This document shows, one piece after another, positions 16,125 through 24,685 of a stretch of 64,000 nt of DNA. Under the pieces are notes generated by a model. It saw only the letters and a program-made list of their open reading frames with translations, did no database searches and was not told where the DNA came from. Both the position numbers and the translations under genes were made by a program. Position 1 is the stretch's first letter. Each line of letters starts with the position of its first letter. The DNA comes from Dasania sp. GY-MA-18 (GTDB taxonomy: Bacteria; Pseudomonadota; Gammaproteobacteria; Pseudomonadales; Dasaniaceae), in NCBI RefSeq assembly GCF_024734385.1, contig NZ_JANHAP010000001.1, positions 186,001 through 250,000 of the forward strand, in the 5' to 3' direction.

Positions 16125-17015
16125 TCAAGCAACCCTATTTACCAAAGGCTTAACCCCTGTCACCTCTACCACCACCTCGTCACCCGCTTTTAAATAGCGC
16201 GGCGGTGTAAAGCCCATACCCACACCTTCGGGCGTGCCCGTAGCAATAATGTCACCGGGCTGTAAAGTCATGCCTGCCGATAGGCACTCGATAATAGCGG
16301 GTATATCAAAGATCAAATGATCCAGGGTCGCCTGCTGGCGCAGCTCACCATTAATTGTGCACTTCACTGCTAACTGCTCGGCGCTGGGCATAGCACTGCG
16401 GTGTACTACCACCGGTCCCATGGGGCCAAAGCCATCTAAACTTTTAGCTTTAAAAAATTGCTTATGATTTTTTTGTAAATCTCTGGCTGTTACATCATTA
16501 AACGCGGTGTAACCAAACACATGCTGCCAGGCATCTTGTGCTTTAATATCGCGGCCGCCACGGCCTATGATAATGGCCAACTCGGCCTCGTAGTCTAATT
16601 TTTGGGTGTACTGCTCACTGGCGGGGATGGTATCTCCAGGGCCAATAACACAGCTGGGGGCCTTGGTAAAAATAATGGGGGATTCAGGCACGGCTGCCGA
16701 AGTTTTCATTTTTTGCGCCACCTCTTGCAGGTGGCCCAAATAGTTTTTCCCCAAACACATAATATTACGGGCGGGGTTGGCTATAGGTGCAATAAGGGTT
16801 GCCGATTCATAAGGCTGGCAGGCGATATTTTCTGCAGCAGCAGCCGTGGCGATATCCCAAACAGCTGCTGCGTGTTCATCATCTAAAGCTACTAATTGGC
16901 TTAATGTGCTGGCAGGTAATTGCCGCTGTAAATACTCAGCGGCAGCAGCGATATCTACTACTTGCTCACCCACCAATGCCGCTAACTGGCCCTGCGCTAA
17001 GCTAACAAACTTCAT
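16125..17015 (-). CDS. Fumarylacetoacetate hydrolase family protein
   Basis: Predicted soluble metal-dependent hydrolase or decarboxylase of 296 residues. The C-terminal catalytic domain (~85-290) shows the FAH pattern: GKNYLGH, IIFTKAPSCVIGPGD, the metal-binding LDYEAELAIIIG, GYTAFNDVTARDLQ, and IIATGTPEGVGMGF. Members act on 2-oxo-acid or acylpyruvate substrates (for example ureidoglycolate, 2,4-diketo sugar acids, oxaloacetate), and the sequence does not settle which. It lies downstream of a LysR regulator on the same strand, 71 bases away, and faces the malyl-CoA lyase operon. A link to C5-dicarboxylate breakdown is an inference from position only. No clear Shine-Dalgarno precedes the start. 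Confidence 0.8.
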   Translation of the reverse strand: MKFVSLAQGQLAALVGEQVVDIAAAAEYLQRQLPASTLSQLVALDDEHAAAVWDIATAAAAENIACQPYESATLIAPIANPARNIMCLGKNYLGHLQEVAQKMKTSAAVPESPIIFTKAPSCVIGPGDTIPASEQYTQKLDYEAELAIIIGRGGRDIKAQDAWQHVFGYTAFNDVTARDLQKNHKQFFKAKSLDGFGPMGPVVVHRSAMPSAEQLAVKCTINGELRQQATLDHLIFDIPAIIECLSAGMTLQPGDIIATGTPEGVGMGFTPPRYLKAGDEVVVEVTGVKPLVNRVA

Positions 17016-17086
17016 AATGATTGATGCCCCGTAAGTCTAGCGATCAGCTTATAGAGCAAACTTAAATGATTAATTAATCAGCCGCT

Positions 17087-17971
17087 TTATACCACGTTAT
17101 CGCTTTGAAAATATTCAATTAAAAAATCTACCAACATACGCACCTTAGTCGAAAGGTGGCGGTTGTGAGGGTACACTGCCCAGGTAGAAGTATCAAAGCC
17201 ATTATATTCGGGTAGCACCTCCACCAATTTACCGCTGGCGATTTTTTCCTGCACATAAAAATGTGGCAACTGCACTATGCCTATGCCTTTTTCGGCGGCG
17301 ACTAATAAGGTGTTGCCATTATTAGTGCGCCAGTTACCCGACACTTTGTAATTAATAATCTCCTTATCCACTTCTATTTGCCAGCTGGATAAAAAGCCGC
17401 GCAGGCAGTTATGCTGTTTTAAATCTTCCAGCTTTTCTGGGGTGCCGTATTTTTTAAGGTACTCGGGGCTGGCGCACATATATAAACGACGCGGTGCAAT
17501 TTTACGGGCGATTAGCGAGGAGTCCTGCAGGCGGCCAAAGCGTATGGCTAGGTCGTAGCCCTCTTCCACTATATCCAGCGTACGGCTGGTAAAGTTTATC
17601 TCTATGGATAACTCGGGGTATTTCGCTAAAAAATCAGCAACAGCTGGGCCTATGTATTTTTCGGCAAAGGTACCGGCGGCGGTAATTTTTAAACTGCCGC
17701 GCGGGGTTTGCTGCAAATTATTAATGGCCATTTCGGCCTCTTCTAAATCGGCCAGTATTTGCGCGCAGCGGCTGTAATAACCCGACCCCACATCGGTGAG
17801 TTTTACCGTGCGCGTGGTGCGATTGAGCAAACGCGCGCCCAGCCTATCCTCTAAGCGAGCGATCTGTTTGCTGACATGTGATTTGGAGACATTTAATTTA
17901 TCGGCTGCCGTGGAAAAGCTACCGCTATTCACCACCTCAACAAACGTCTCTAAGCCATCGTAACGAGGCAT
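17087..17971 (-). CDS. LysR family transcriptional regulator
   Basis: 294 residues with the usual LysR build. The N-terminal winged HTH (~1-60) has FVEVVNSGSFSTAADKLNVS and SKQIARLEDRLGARLLNRTTR. An effector-binding domain from ~90 contains the GSLKITAAGTF start. It resembles the CrgA/DsdC-like subgroup often found near aromatic or organic-acid genes. It lies upstream of, and co-oriented with, the FAA hydrolase gene, and may control it. AGAGGG precedes the ATG. The effector is unknown. Confidence 0.9.
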   Translation of the reverse strand: MPRYDGLETFVEVVNSGSFSTAADKLNVSKSHVSKQIARLEDRLGARLLNRTTRTVKLTDVGSGYYSRCAQILADLEEAEMAINNLQQTPRGSLKITAAGTFAEKYIGPAVADFLAKYPELSIEINFTSRTLDIVEEGYDLAIRFGRLQDSSLIARKIAPRRLYMCASPEYLKKYGTPEKLEDLKQHNCLRGFLSSWQIEVDKEIINYKVSGNWRTNNGNTLLVAAEKGIGIVQLPHFYVQEKIASGKLVEVLPEYNGFDTSTWAVYPHNRHLSTKVRMLVDFLIEYFQSDNVV

Positions 17972-18220
17972 AGCACCCTCTCTTTAATATCGTGATCTTT
18001 AATTAGCTTATTCACAACAACATTAAAATGAATAAACATTCATTTAGTAAAGCAAGGCTAGCATAAACCGAGTTAGCGGTAAAAGCCAGAGTTATAATAG
18101 TCCAACTAAGGACTATAAGAGCATTTAATATCCCCCCTAAGAGCATCGCAAAATAGGTAATTTTGTGCCTATTTAATGCAGCTACACTATACTCACAGAC
18201 CCCAGTCACGAGACTTAGCA

Positions 18221-19123
18221 ATGAATATTTTAATAACTGGCGGCACCGGCTTTATAGGTAGAGCGTTGTGCCGTCACTATCTCAACAGCTATCAAGATAC
18301 CCCCAAACTATGGGTATTAAGCCGCCGTAGCAGCGAGCAAGTAAAACAATTATGTGGCGAGGCGGTGCAAGGGCTGAGCACACTCACAGAATTAGGGCAG
18401 CCCATAGATCTCATCATTAACTTAGCGGGCGAACCCATAGCGGATAAACGCTGGAGCCTAGAGCAAAAACAGCGGCTCTACGACAGCCGCCTTAACATCA
18501 CCCAGCAAATTATCGATTTTATCAGTAGCGCCCAACACAAACCTGAGTGCTTAATTAGCGGCTCAGCCATAGGCTATTACGGCGACCAAGGCCCTAAGCC
18601 AATTACCGAAGACAGCCCGCCTCACGATGAGTTTAGCCACCAGCTCTGCGCCCGGTGGGAGGCCTGTGCATTACAGGCGCAAGCTATGGGAGTAAGGGTT
18701 TGCCTATTGCGTACCGGCTTAGTCATAGGCCCCGATGGCGGTTTTTTGCAAAAAATGCGCCTGCCCTTTCAACTGGGCTTAGGTGGCCGCATAGGGTCGG
18801 GGCAACAATTTATGTCGTGGGTACACAGGGATGATTTACTGGCTATGATTGTATTTTTATCTAGCCATACAAACCTGCAAGGTGCCTTTAATGGCACCGC
18901 TCCCAACCCCGTCAACAACCTGGCCTTTACTAAGACCCTCGCCAGGCTGTTACACCGGCCCGCGATGATGCCGGTGATGGCCTGGACGCTAAAAATAGCG
19001 CTGGGGGAAATGTCGCAACTATTACTCAGCGGCCAAAAAGTATTGCCAGCCCGCCTACAGCAAGCTGGCTTTCGCTTTAAATACCCAGTATTGGCCGATG
19101 CCTTGGCGGCGGCCTTAGAGTAA
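18221..19123 (+). CDS. TIGR01777 family epimerase (YfcH-like)
   Basis: Short-chain dehydrogenase-fold protein, 300 residues, with the NAD(P)-binding start ILITGGTGFIGRAL and a family-specific GSAIGYYGDQG segment; the MSWVHRDDL motif follows near residue 205. The C-terminal DUF1731-like end (VLPARLQQAGFRFKYP) is present. Homologues (YfcH, SulA-like) have no firmly established reaction. ATG at 18221 begins exactly at the conserved strand; the frame extends 15 codons upstream without family similarity. It ends three bases before the convergent aminotransferase gene, with no room for a separate terminator. Confidence 0.88.
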   Translation: MNILITGGTGFIGRALCRHYLNSYQDTPKLWVLSRRSSEQVKQLCGEAVQGLSTLTELGQPIDLIINLAGEPIADKRWSLEQKQRLYDSRLNITQQIIDFISSAQHKPECLISGSAIGYYGDQGPKPITEDSPPHDEFSHQLCARWEACALQAQAMGVRVCLLRTGLVIGPDGGFLQKMRLPFQLGLGGRIGSGQQFMSWVHRDDLLAMIVFLSSHTNLQGAFNGTAPNPVNNLAFTKTLARLLHRPAMMPVMAWTLKIALGEMSQLLLSGQKVLPARLQQAGFRFKYPVLADALAAALE

Positions 19124-19125
19124 GG

Positions 19126-21480
19126 TCATTGCACACTTAGCTGACTTAGCGACTTATCCAAAGCGGCAATGAAAATATCCACATGCTCAGGCTGAAACAC
19201 CAACGAAGGCCGCAACTTAAGGCTGTTTTTCAAGGGGCCAGAGCGACCGATAAGCACTTGCTGCTGGCGCATTAACTCCAGCAACTGGCCGGTTTGCTCG
19301 CTGGCCGGAGCCTTGCTGAGGCGATCGGTTACAAACTCTACCGAGGCCAACATGCCCTGGCCACGCACATCACCGATTAAGGGCTGGGTTTGGGCCAACT
19401 GGCGCAGCTGCGCCCGCAGGTAATCACCGGTACTGTTGGCATTGGCGATGAGGTTTTCGTTTTCTATCACATCCAGCACCGCCATACCCGCCGCGCAAGA
19501 CACCGCATTGCCGCCAAAGGTACTAAACAACTCGGTAGTTTCCATAAACTGAGCCAGCATATTTTTATTGAGCATGACCACACCTAAAGGATGGCCATTG
19601 CCTACCGGCTTACCTAGCGTAATCATATCGGCCTTCATACCTCGGGCGACATGGCCCCACATTTGCCCTAGCCTACCAAAACCGGCCTGCACCTCATCGG
19701 CAATAATTAAACCACCGGCGGCACGCACCTTGGCCTCGACCTTGGCTAAATAGCCCTCGGGCACATCCACTACGCCGCTAGAGCAATAAGCTGTATCCAC
19801 CATAAAATAACTGGGCTTAAAGCCGCGCTGATCCAACTGCACTATAGCCTTATCGGCATCCTGCGCATATAGCTCGGCCATATCCGGCTTACCGGCATGG
19901 GGGCCGCGATAGGGGCAAGGCACACCTAAATAGCTAACATAATCGGGGCGGCGCCCCTCACAGGGTGATAAATCCATAGTGGCATCGGTGACACCGTGAT
20001 AAGCATCTTCCACCACTATGGCGCCGCGCTGGCCAGTAAGCACCCGCGAAATCTGTACCGCCAAGTCGTTGGCCTCGGAGCCGGAGTTTACAAAAATACA
20101 GGTATCTATATGTTCAGGGGTAAGCGCCACCAAGCGCTCGGCATAATCCAATACACTTTGATACATATAGCGGGTGTTGGTGTTTAACACCTTCGCCTGC
20201 CGCCCTATGGCGCGCGCCACATGCGGATGGCAGTGGCCTACCTGTGGCACATTGTTGTACAAATCCAAATAGGCTTTGCCATCCACACCGTATAGCCAAG
20301 GGCCGCGGGCGCGCTCAAAATGCAGCGGCTCTTGATAAAAATGCCAGGGGTCGCCCAGTAACTGTTTGCGCTTTTCTTTTAGCAGGGCCTCGGCTTGCGA
20401 GTCGGGCTGCTGGTACTCACCTATGGCGGGGCTGTATACCGGGAAGCGGCAAGCCTTTCTAAACCTTGCAGTAATTTCTGCTCTACCTACATTGTGTAAA
20501 CGAGTAATCAGCGCTTCGTATAAATCTATATCGCTAACATAGGGCGGCTCGTCGGGGCACATAGCCGAGCGCCAGGCGGTAACGGCCAAGGTAATGGCAT
20601 TGCGCACCATGATCATGTCGTACAGCAAATCTATCTCTTGCTCTTCCAGCTCAAACTCGCTGTCAAAACCAGCCACGATATCGCACATATCGCTCACTGG
20701 ATCGGCCACGCGGTGCATCATTAAATCACAGGCCACCACCAGCTCCATCATTAAGGGGCCGTAAAGCATATCGCCAAAGTCGATAATACCGGCCACATGG
20801 TCGGGCTGTTCGGGGTTAATCAATAAGTTGCCACTATGGGCATCTTGATGCACGACTTGATGACGCAGGGCCTTGAGTTTGGGCATTAGGCTATTGGCCC
20901 TATCGAACACCGCCTCTACCAAGCTGCGTATCTCGGGGTTGGCAATATGGTGAGTGTGCTCGCGGTACACCATAAAATTCATCATATCCCAGGGGTGGGC
21001 ATTGCGAGCATTGGGATGGAAAAAACCGCGCAAAGCATGACCTAAACGGGCCACGGTTTGGCCTACATTGCGGCGCAGCACAGTAGTGTTAAGCTCGGCG
21101 CGCTCGCCTATCATTATGCCCGGTAAAAAACTAAGCAGGCGCACCACGTGCTTATCTTCGCCTTTGCCAGCCACGATTGCACAAGGCTCACCTGCCACCG
21201 TGGCCAATATGCGCGGCACCGGTAAATCGGCATTTTGTTCAGCAATATGCATTAATGCCTGGGTTTGAAAATCTATATCGGCGGGAGCATCCTGAGCGTT
21301 GGAGACCTTGAAAATATACTGGCTGCCATTGTCGGCGGTTAGACGGTAGCTCTGGTCGCGCTCACTGGGCAGGCGCTTAAACTCACCCTGCACATTAAAA
21401 TACTGCAACGCTATACGCTTAATTTCATCTAATGAAAACGCGGGCACATTGCGATCTAGTAATTGTGCAACATCTAACAT
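19126..21480 (-). CDS. Fused APH-type kinase / class III aminotransferase (probable amino-alcohol kinase-phospholyase)
   Basis: Bifunctional protein of about 784 residues. Residues 1-~350 are an aminoglycoside/homoserine-kinase-like (APH) domain with the catalytic VHQDAHSGNLLIN and the metal-binding IIDFGD. Residues ~370-784 form a class III PLP enzyme with NSGSEANDLAVQ, the DEVQAGFGRLG segment and the PLP lysine in TLGKPVGNGHP. The PLP half resembles AGXT2-like phospho-lyases, which remove phosphate and ammonia from phosphoethanolamine or phosphohydroxylysine. With the kinase it could phosphorylate an amino alcohol and then eliminate it. ATG 21480 has GGAG upstream and begins the homology; an upstream in-frame ATG is disfavoured. 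Substrate unproven. Confidence 0.82.
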   Translation of the reverse strand: MLDVAQLLDRNVPAFSLDEIKRIALQYFNVQGEFKRLPSERDQSYRLTADNGSQYIFKVSNAQDAPADIDFQTQALMHIAEQNADLPVPRILATVAGEPCAIVAGKGEDKHVVRLLSFLPGIMIGERAELNTTVLRRNVGQTVARLGHALRGFFHPNARNAHPWDMMNFMVYREHTHHIANPEIRSLVEAVFDRANSLMPKLKALRHQVVHQDAHSGNLLINPEQPDHVAGIIDFGDMLYGPLMMELVVACDLMMHRVADPVSDMCDIVAGFDSEFELEEQEIDLLYDMIMVRNAITLAVTAWRSAMCPDEPPYVSDIDLYEALITRLHNVGRAEITARFRKACRFPVYSPAIGEYQQPDSQAEALLKEKRKQLLGDPWHFYQEPLHFERARGPWLYGVDGKAYLDLYNNVPQVGHCHPHVARAIGRQAKVLNTNTRYMYQSVLDYAERLVALTPEHIDTCIFVNSGSEANDLAVQISRVLTGQRGAIVVEDAYHGVTDATMDLSPCEGRRPDYVSYLGVPCPYRGPHAGKPDMAELYAQDADKAIVQLDQRGFKPSYFMVDTAYCSSGVVDVPEGYLAKVEAKVRAAGGLIIADEVQAGFGRLGQMWGHVARGMKADMITLGKPVGNGHPLGVVMLNKNMLAQFMETTELFSTFGGNAVSCAAGMAVLDVIENENLIANANSTGDYLRAQLRQLAQTQPLIGDVRGQGMLASVEFVTDRLSKAPASEQTGQLLELMRQQQVLIGRSGPLKNSLKLRPSLVFQPEHVDIFIAALDKSLSQLSVQ

Positions 21481-21561
21481 CTGAAAACTCCTAACCATTA
21501 ATTTATAGCGGCTTTGTGATATAGCAATAATAAGGCGCACACTAGCAGGGACAACTATAGA

Positions 21562-21762
21562 GTTCAGTTCCCCATATGGGTAGGTGATGAGCTAAACAAT
21601 GAAGCCCGAGATATGCATAGAGCCATTACTTCTCTTACGGAAGAGCTGGAGACAGTAGACTGGTATAAGCAGCGAGTAGACGCCTGTAAAGACAAGGAAC
21701 TGTAAGCCATGCTGGCCCACAATCGCGACGAAGAAAAGATCCGCACTTTGATAAAGAGCTAA
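21562..21762 (+). pseudogene. Relic of an encapsulin-cargo ferritin-like gene (EncFtn)
   Basis: In frame from 21562 the translation reads ...ELNNEARDMHRAITSL, TEELETVDWYKQRVDAC, EL-stop-AMLAHNRDEEK. This is the core of encapsulated ferritin-like proteins, including the Glu, Trp-Tyr and HNRDEEK iron-site region. An in-frame TAA (21703-21705) interrupts it where ELKA or ELTA is usual. The expected EHAAM..EW.R continuation after DEEK is lost, the frame ending at 21762, and no start codon is found at the 5' end. No encapsulin shell gene is nearby. Recognised from memory of the family, not by a search. Confidence 0.75.
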
Positions 21763-21780
21763 AAGATTAGCTCTTTATCA
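21749..21780. repeat. Perfect 14-bp inverted repeat at the relic's end
   Basis: TGATAAAGAGCTAA, AAGA, then the exact reverse complement. It starts inside the last codons of the ferritin relic, near where homology breaks off. It has no T-run on either strand, so it is more likely a rearrangement scar or regulatory dyad than a standard terminator, though it also lies ~100 bases beyond the GcvT-like gene. Confidence 0.8.
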
Positions 21781-21882
21781 ACCAAGCTATTGCGCATACC
21801 TAAGCGATCTAAAAGCGCTAAAAATAACTTGCAGTAACGCCAACCCAAGGTCGACGCTGCTGCAAAAAAACACCTAAATAAA

Positions 21883-23085
21883 CTATAAAGGCGCAGGGAC
21901 TTGGGTGCGACGCTCAAAGTTCACAAAAGGCAGCGAACAAATACTCACCGCAACTTTCTCACCATTAATACGCACAAAGCCCTCGGCAACTTCAGCATAG
22001 GCGCTACGCAGTGAAGACAAACCCAGCCAGTGTTTGGCGCTAAACGACCAAGATACTGAGGGCAGTGTACCTATTTGTAAATCTTCGCCATTAATGGTGG
22101 CGAACAACTCGGCGCCATCTTCTAACTCGCACTCATCCTTGATAATAAAACCTTTCATTTTAAAACGTGAGCCCTGCGCTTTTTCTTTTAATAACGCCGC
22201 TTTGCCTACAAAGTCATCCTCTCTATCCCAGCCTACGTTCCAGCCCATGGCCAACTCTAGCGGGCTGCGCTCAAACTCTGGGTCTTCAAAGGTTTGCAAG
22301 GTATCCCAGCCGGGCACTACCAAGCCGCCTTCCATGCGACACAGTTGTATGGCGGTAAGGCCATAGCCCGCAATTTTAATATCCACGGCTTTTTCGGCCT
22401 CAATAAAAGCCTGCTCTATCGTTTTTGCCAAGTCTGGCTTAAACCAAATCTCGTAACCCAGGTCAGCGGTAAAGCCCACTCGGCTAACCATGACATTGCC
22501 ACCCTTGAGGTCATAATTAATCACCTCAAAAGGCTTCATATTTTCTATACCCTCAAAACCAAAGCTCTTTAACACCGCACAGGATTTTGGGCCCTGCACG
22601 GCAAAACCCGCTAGCGATGGGGTCTCTTCAGTGATTTGTATGTCGCCACCGACCTTTTCTTTGCAATTGGCAAAGTGCACATCGTGATCGACTTCGGCCA
22701 CCATCAATAGGTAATCATCTTCGGCTAATTTATACAGCAGGGCATCGTCATTAAGCATGCCATCCTCGTTGCACCAGATCGCATAAGTGGCGCGGGGTAC
22801 AGGTAACGCGCTCATTTTGCGGGTAAACACATAGTCCATAAAGGCACCGGCATTGGCTCCGCGTATGCGGTATTTTTTTACCGGCGTGGCATCAAACAAG
22901 GCACAGCCATTGCGTACGGCATTGTACTCTTGCTCTTCATCACCATAGACGTTGGGTAAACAGTAGCCGTGCCAGCTAAAATAATCCTCATCCTCTACCG
23001 CATTAGCCATATAAGTATCAAAATCAGCCTGCTCGTAGCGCGATACAAAATCATAGAAAAGACTTTTTTTAGCCGTAACACTCAT
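21883..23085 (-). CDS. GcvT-family (folate-dependent) aminomethyltransferase-like protein
   Basis: 400 residues of the GcvT/DmdA/sarcosine-oxidase T-domain fold. Visible are YNAVRNGCALFDATPVKKYR, TYAIWCNEDGMLNDDALLYK and the GFTADLGYEIW and GLTAIQLCRMEGG segments that surround the tetrahydrofolate site, then a C-terminal barrel domain. Relatives transfer a one-carbon group from glycine, dimethylglycine or DMSP to tetrahydrofolate. No glycine-cleavage genes are adjacent, so it is probably a catabolic demethylase of unknown substrate rather than glycine-cleavage GcvT. It lies in the same direction as the kinase-aminotransferase gene but is separated by the ferritin relic. Confidence 0.78.
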   Translation of the reverse strand: MSVTAKKSLFYDFVSRYEQADFDTYMANAVEDEDYFSWHGYCLPNVYGDEEQEYNAVRNGCALFDATPVKKYRIRGANAGAFMDYVFTRKMSALPVPRATYAIWCNEDGMLNDDALLYKLAEDDYLLMVAEVDHDVHFANCKEKVGGDIQITEETPSLAGFAVQGPKSCAVLKSFGFEGIENMKPFEVINYDLKGGNVMVSRVGFTADLGYEIWFKPDLAKTIEQAFIEAEKAVDIKIAGYGLTAIQLCRMEGGLVVPGWDTLQTFEDPEFERSPLELAMGWNVGWDREDDFVGKAALLKEKAQGSRFKMKGFIIKDECELEDGAELFATINGEDLQIGTLPSVSWSFSAKHWLGLSSLRSAYAEVAEGFVRINGEKVAVSICSLPFVNFERRTQVPAPL

Positions 23086-23634
23086 GCGGTAACTCCCTTA
23101 TTTATTTTATTTGGCATGGTAAAGCTGAACTTGCTCGACCACTTCAGTATTGAACAAGCGTACATTAAGAACAAACAGGCTACACACAGACGATGACGCT
23201 GTCAGCTATAAACTTCTAGCACCGCTGGCAAGGCTAACTGAAAGTCGCATAACAACGGCCAGCAAATATAAAAAAATTCTGCTATATCAATAATTTAACA
23301 AGCCAATCCGACATTGTTGCCTGAAAAAGACACTGCGTTAACCCTGAGAACGAATAACTATTCCCTCCCAATGACATTTTAGGGTTATGGATTGGACTAA
23401 CGCCGTCAGCCATGGGCTAGAATCCCCCAAATGTAGCTATCTGCTAGGAAAAGCAGGCAAAGCTGCAAAAATCCGCTATACTCTTTGCGCTTTATGATAT
23501 TGATTATCAACGCTTTTTTAACCATAACAATAATGAACAAAGCGAGCAGCCACCCTTTAGCCCTATTAGCCTATCCAGTTAGTAGTTAAGTTGTAGCTAA
23601 GCGTTCACTGCCAAATCATGACGACGTAAACCCC
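23086..23634. other. 549-base intergenic region upstream of the nspS-like gene
   Basis: Noncoding as far as I can see. A TATACT (23477-23482) could be a -10 box. A Fur-like sequence, GATATTGATTATCAACGCT at 23496-23514, matches the 19-base Fur consensus at about 12 positions, a marginal score. No riboswitch or strong hairpin was recognised. Confidence 0.35.
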
Positions 23635-24678
23635 ATGCCTAACTTTCATACATGCATCGCCATGCTCTGCGGCCTAGTTTTACAGGCTAACGCCATGGCC
23701 GAGACCGTACGCATTTTTAACTGGGAAGAGTACCTCGCTCCCGATGTGATAGCCGCTTTTGAGCGTGAAAGTGGCCATAAGCTGGAGCAGTTTTACCTAG
23801 ATAACGAAGAGCAGCGCGACGCTCTAATCCTGAGCGGCCGCGGTGCTAATTTTGACTTAGTGATTATCGATAGCCAGTCACTAAAAACCGAAGGCAAAAA
23901 AGCCTATTTTGCCACCCTGCCCATGGCCCAAATCCCCAATAGCCAGCACCTATCCCCGGCGTTGCAACAAGCCTGCGGTAATAAAGGCCTAGCCTATTCC
24001 TGGGGCACCATAGGAGTGGCCTATAGAGCCTCAGCCAATCCTCAGGGCATTGACTCTTGGGCCAGCGTATTTGCAATTGAGCCAGCCAACCAATACAAAA
24101 CGGTTATGCTCTCAGACTCTGTGGATAGCACTGCACTCAGCCTAATTGCCTTGGGGCTGCCCCCTTATAGCGTCGATAAGAATCACTTAAAACAAGCCTA
24201 CGCACTATTGCAGCAACAAAAGGCCTATTTGCATTCCTATGGCTATGGCCTTAGCTATGTTATTGATAAGCAAGCGGCTAGCGACATCACCATGGCCGTC
24301 ACTTACTCAGGTGATATTAAACATTTTATTAGCGCCAGCGGCCAACAGGACTGGCGCTACAGCATTCCTAAAGAAGGCACCATTATTTGGACCGACTGCC
24401 TAGCCATCCCCCATCGCACTGGTGCTATTAAAAAGGCTACTCTGGCTTTTTTAAATTTTATTAACCGCCCGGATATCGCCCTGTTAAATGCCCAAACTTC
24501 AGGGCTGGCCACACCCAACCTCGGTGCATTAGCATTAGCTGATGATAGTTATAGTAAAGATGACGAGCTATTTCCCAGCCCGCAAGTGTTAGCAAATAGC
24601 CACTACGCGCAAAGTCTCCCCAATGAGCAATTAAAATTGCGCAGTCGTATGCTACAAAAGTTAAACCAAAGCGAATAA
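23635..24678 (+). CDS. nspS: Periplasmic PotD/PotF-like polyamine-binding protein (NspS-like)
   Basis: 347 residues. A signal peptide is cleaved near ANAMA, then a spermidine/putrescine-binding fold begins TVRIFNWEEYLAPDVIAAFE, the standard PotD opening. No potABC permease is nearby. Instead a GGDEF-EAL sensor starts seven bases after its stop. That arrangement and both protein lengths match the Vibrio cholerae NspS-MbaA pair, in which the binding protein senses norspermidine or spermidine and changes phosphodiesterase activity of its partner. The function here is inferred from that precedent; the ligand is unknown. No convincing Shine-Dalgarno was seen before the start. Confidence 0.8.
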   Translation: MPNFHTCIAMLCGLVLQANAMAETVRIFNWEEYLAPDVIAAFERESGHKLEQFYLDNEEQRDALILSGRGANFDLVIIDSQSLKTEGKKAYFATLPMAQIPNSQHLSPALQQACGNKGLAYSWGTIGVAYRASANPQGIDSWASVFAIEPANQYKTVMLSDSVDSTALSLIALGLPPYSVDKNHLKQAYALLQQQKAYLHSYGYGLSYVIDKQAASDITMAVTYSGDIKHFISASGQQDWRYSIPKEGTIIWTDCLAIPHRTGAIKKATLAFLNFINRPDIALLNAQTSGLATPNLGALALADDSYSKDDELFPSPQVLANSHYAQSLPNEQLKLRSRMLQKLNQSE

Positions 24679-24685
24679 ACCTATA

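Noticed and set aside
18012-18221. 69-residue hydrophobic open frame on the minus strand
   Set aside because: It lies in the divergent promoter region between the LysR and epimerase genes, has no Shine-Dalgarno and no recognisable family; chance frame.
21564-21746. 60-residue minus-strand frame
   Set aside because: It is antisense to the ferritin relic, whose plus-strand translation is clearly the meaningful one.
23635-24678. PotD-like gene as a polyamine importer subunit
   Set aside because: No potABC genes flank it, and the adjoining GGDEF-EAL gene indicates a sensory role.
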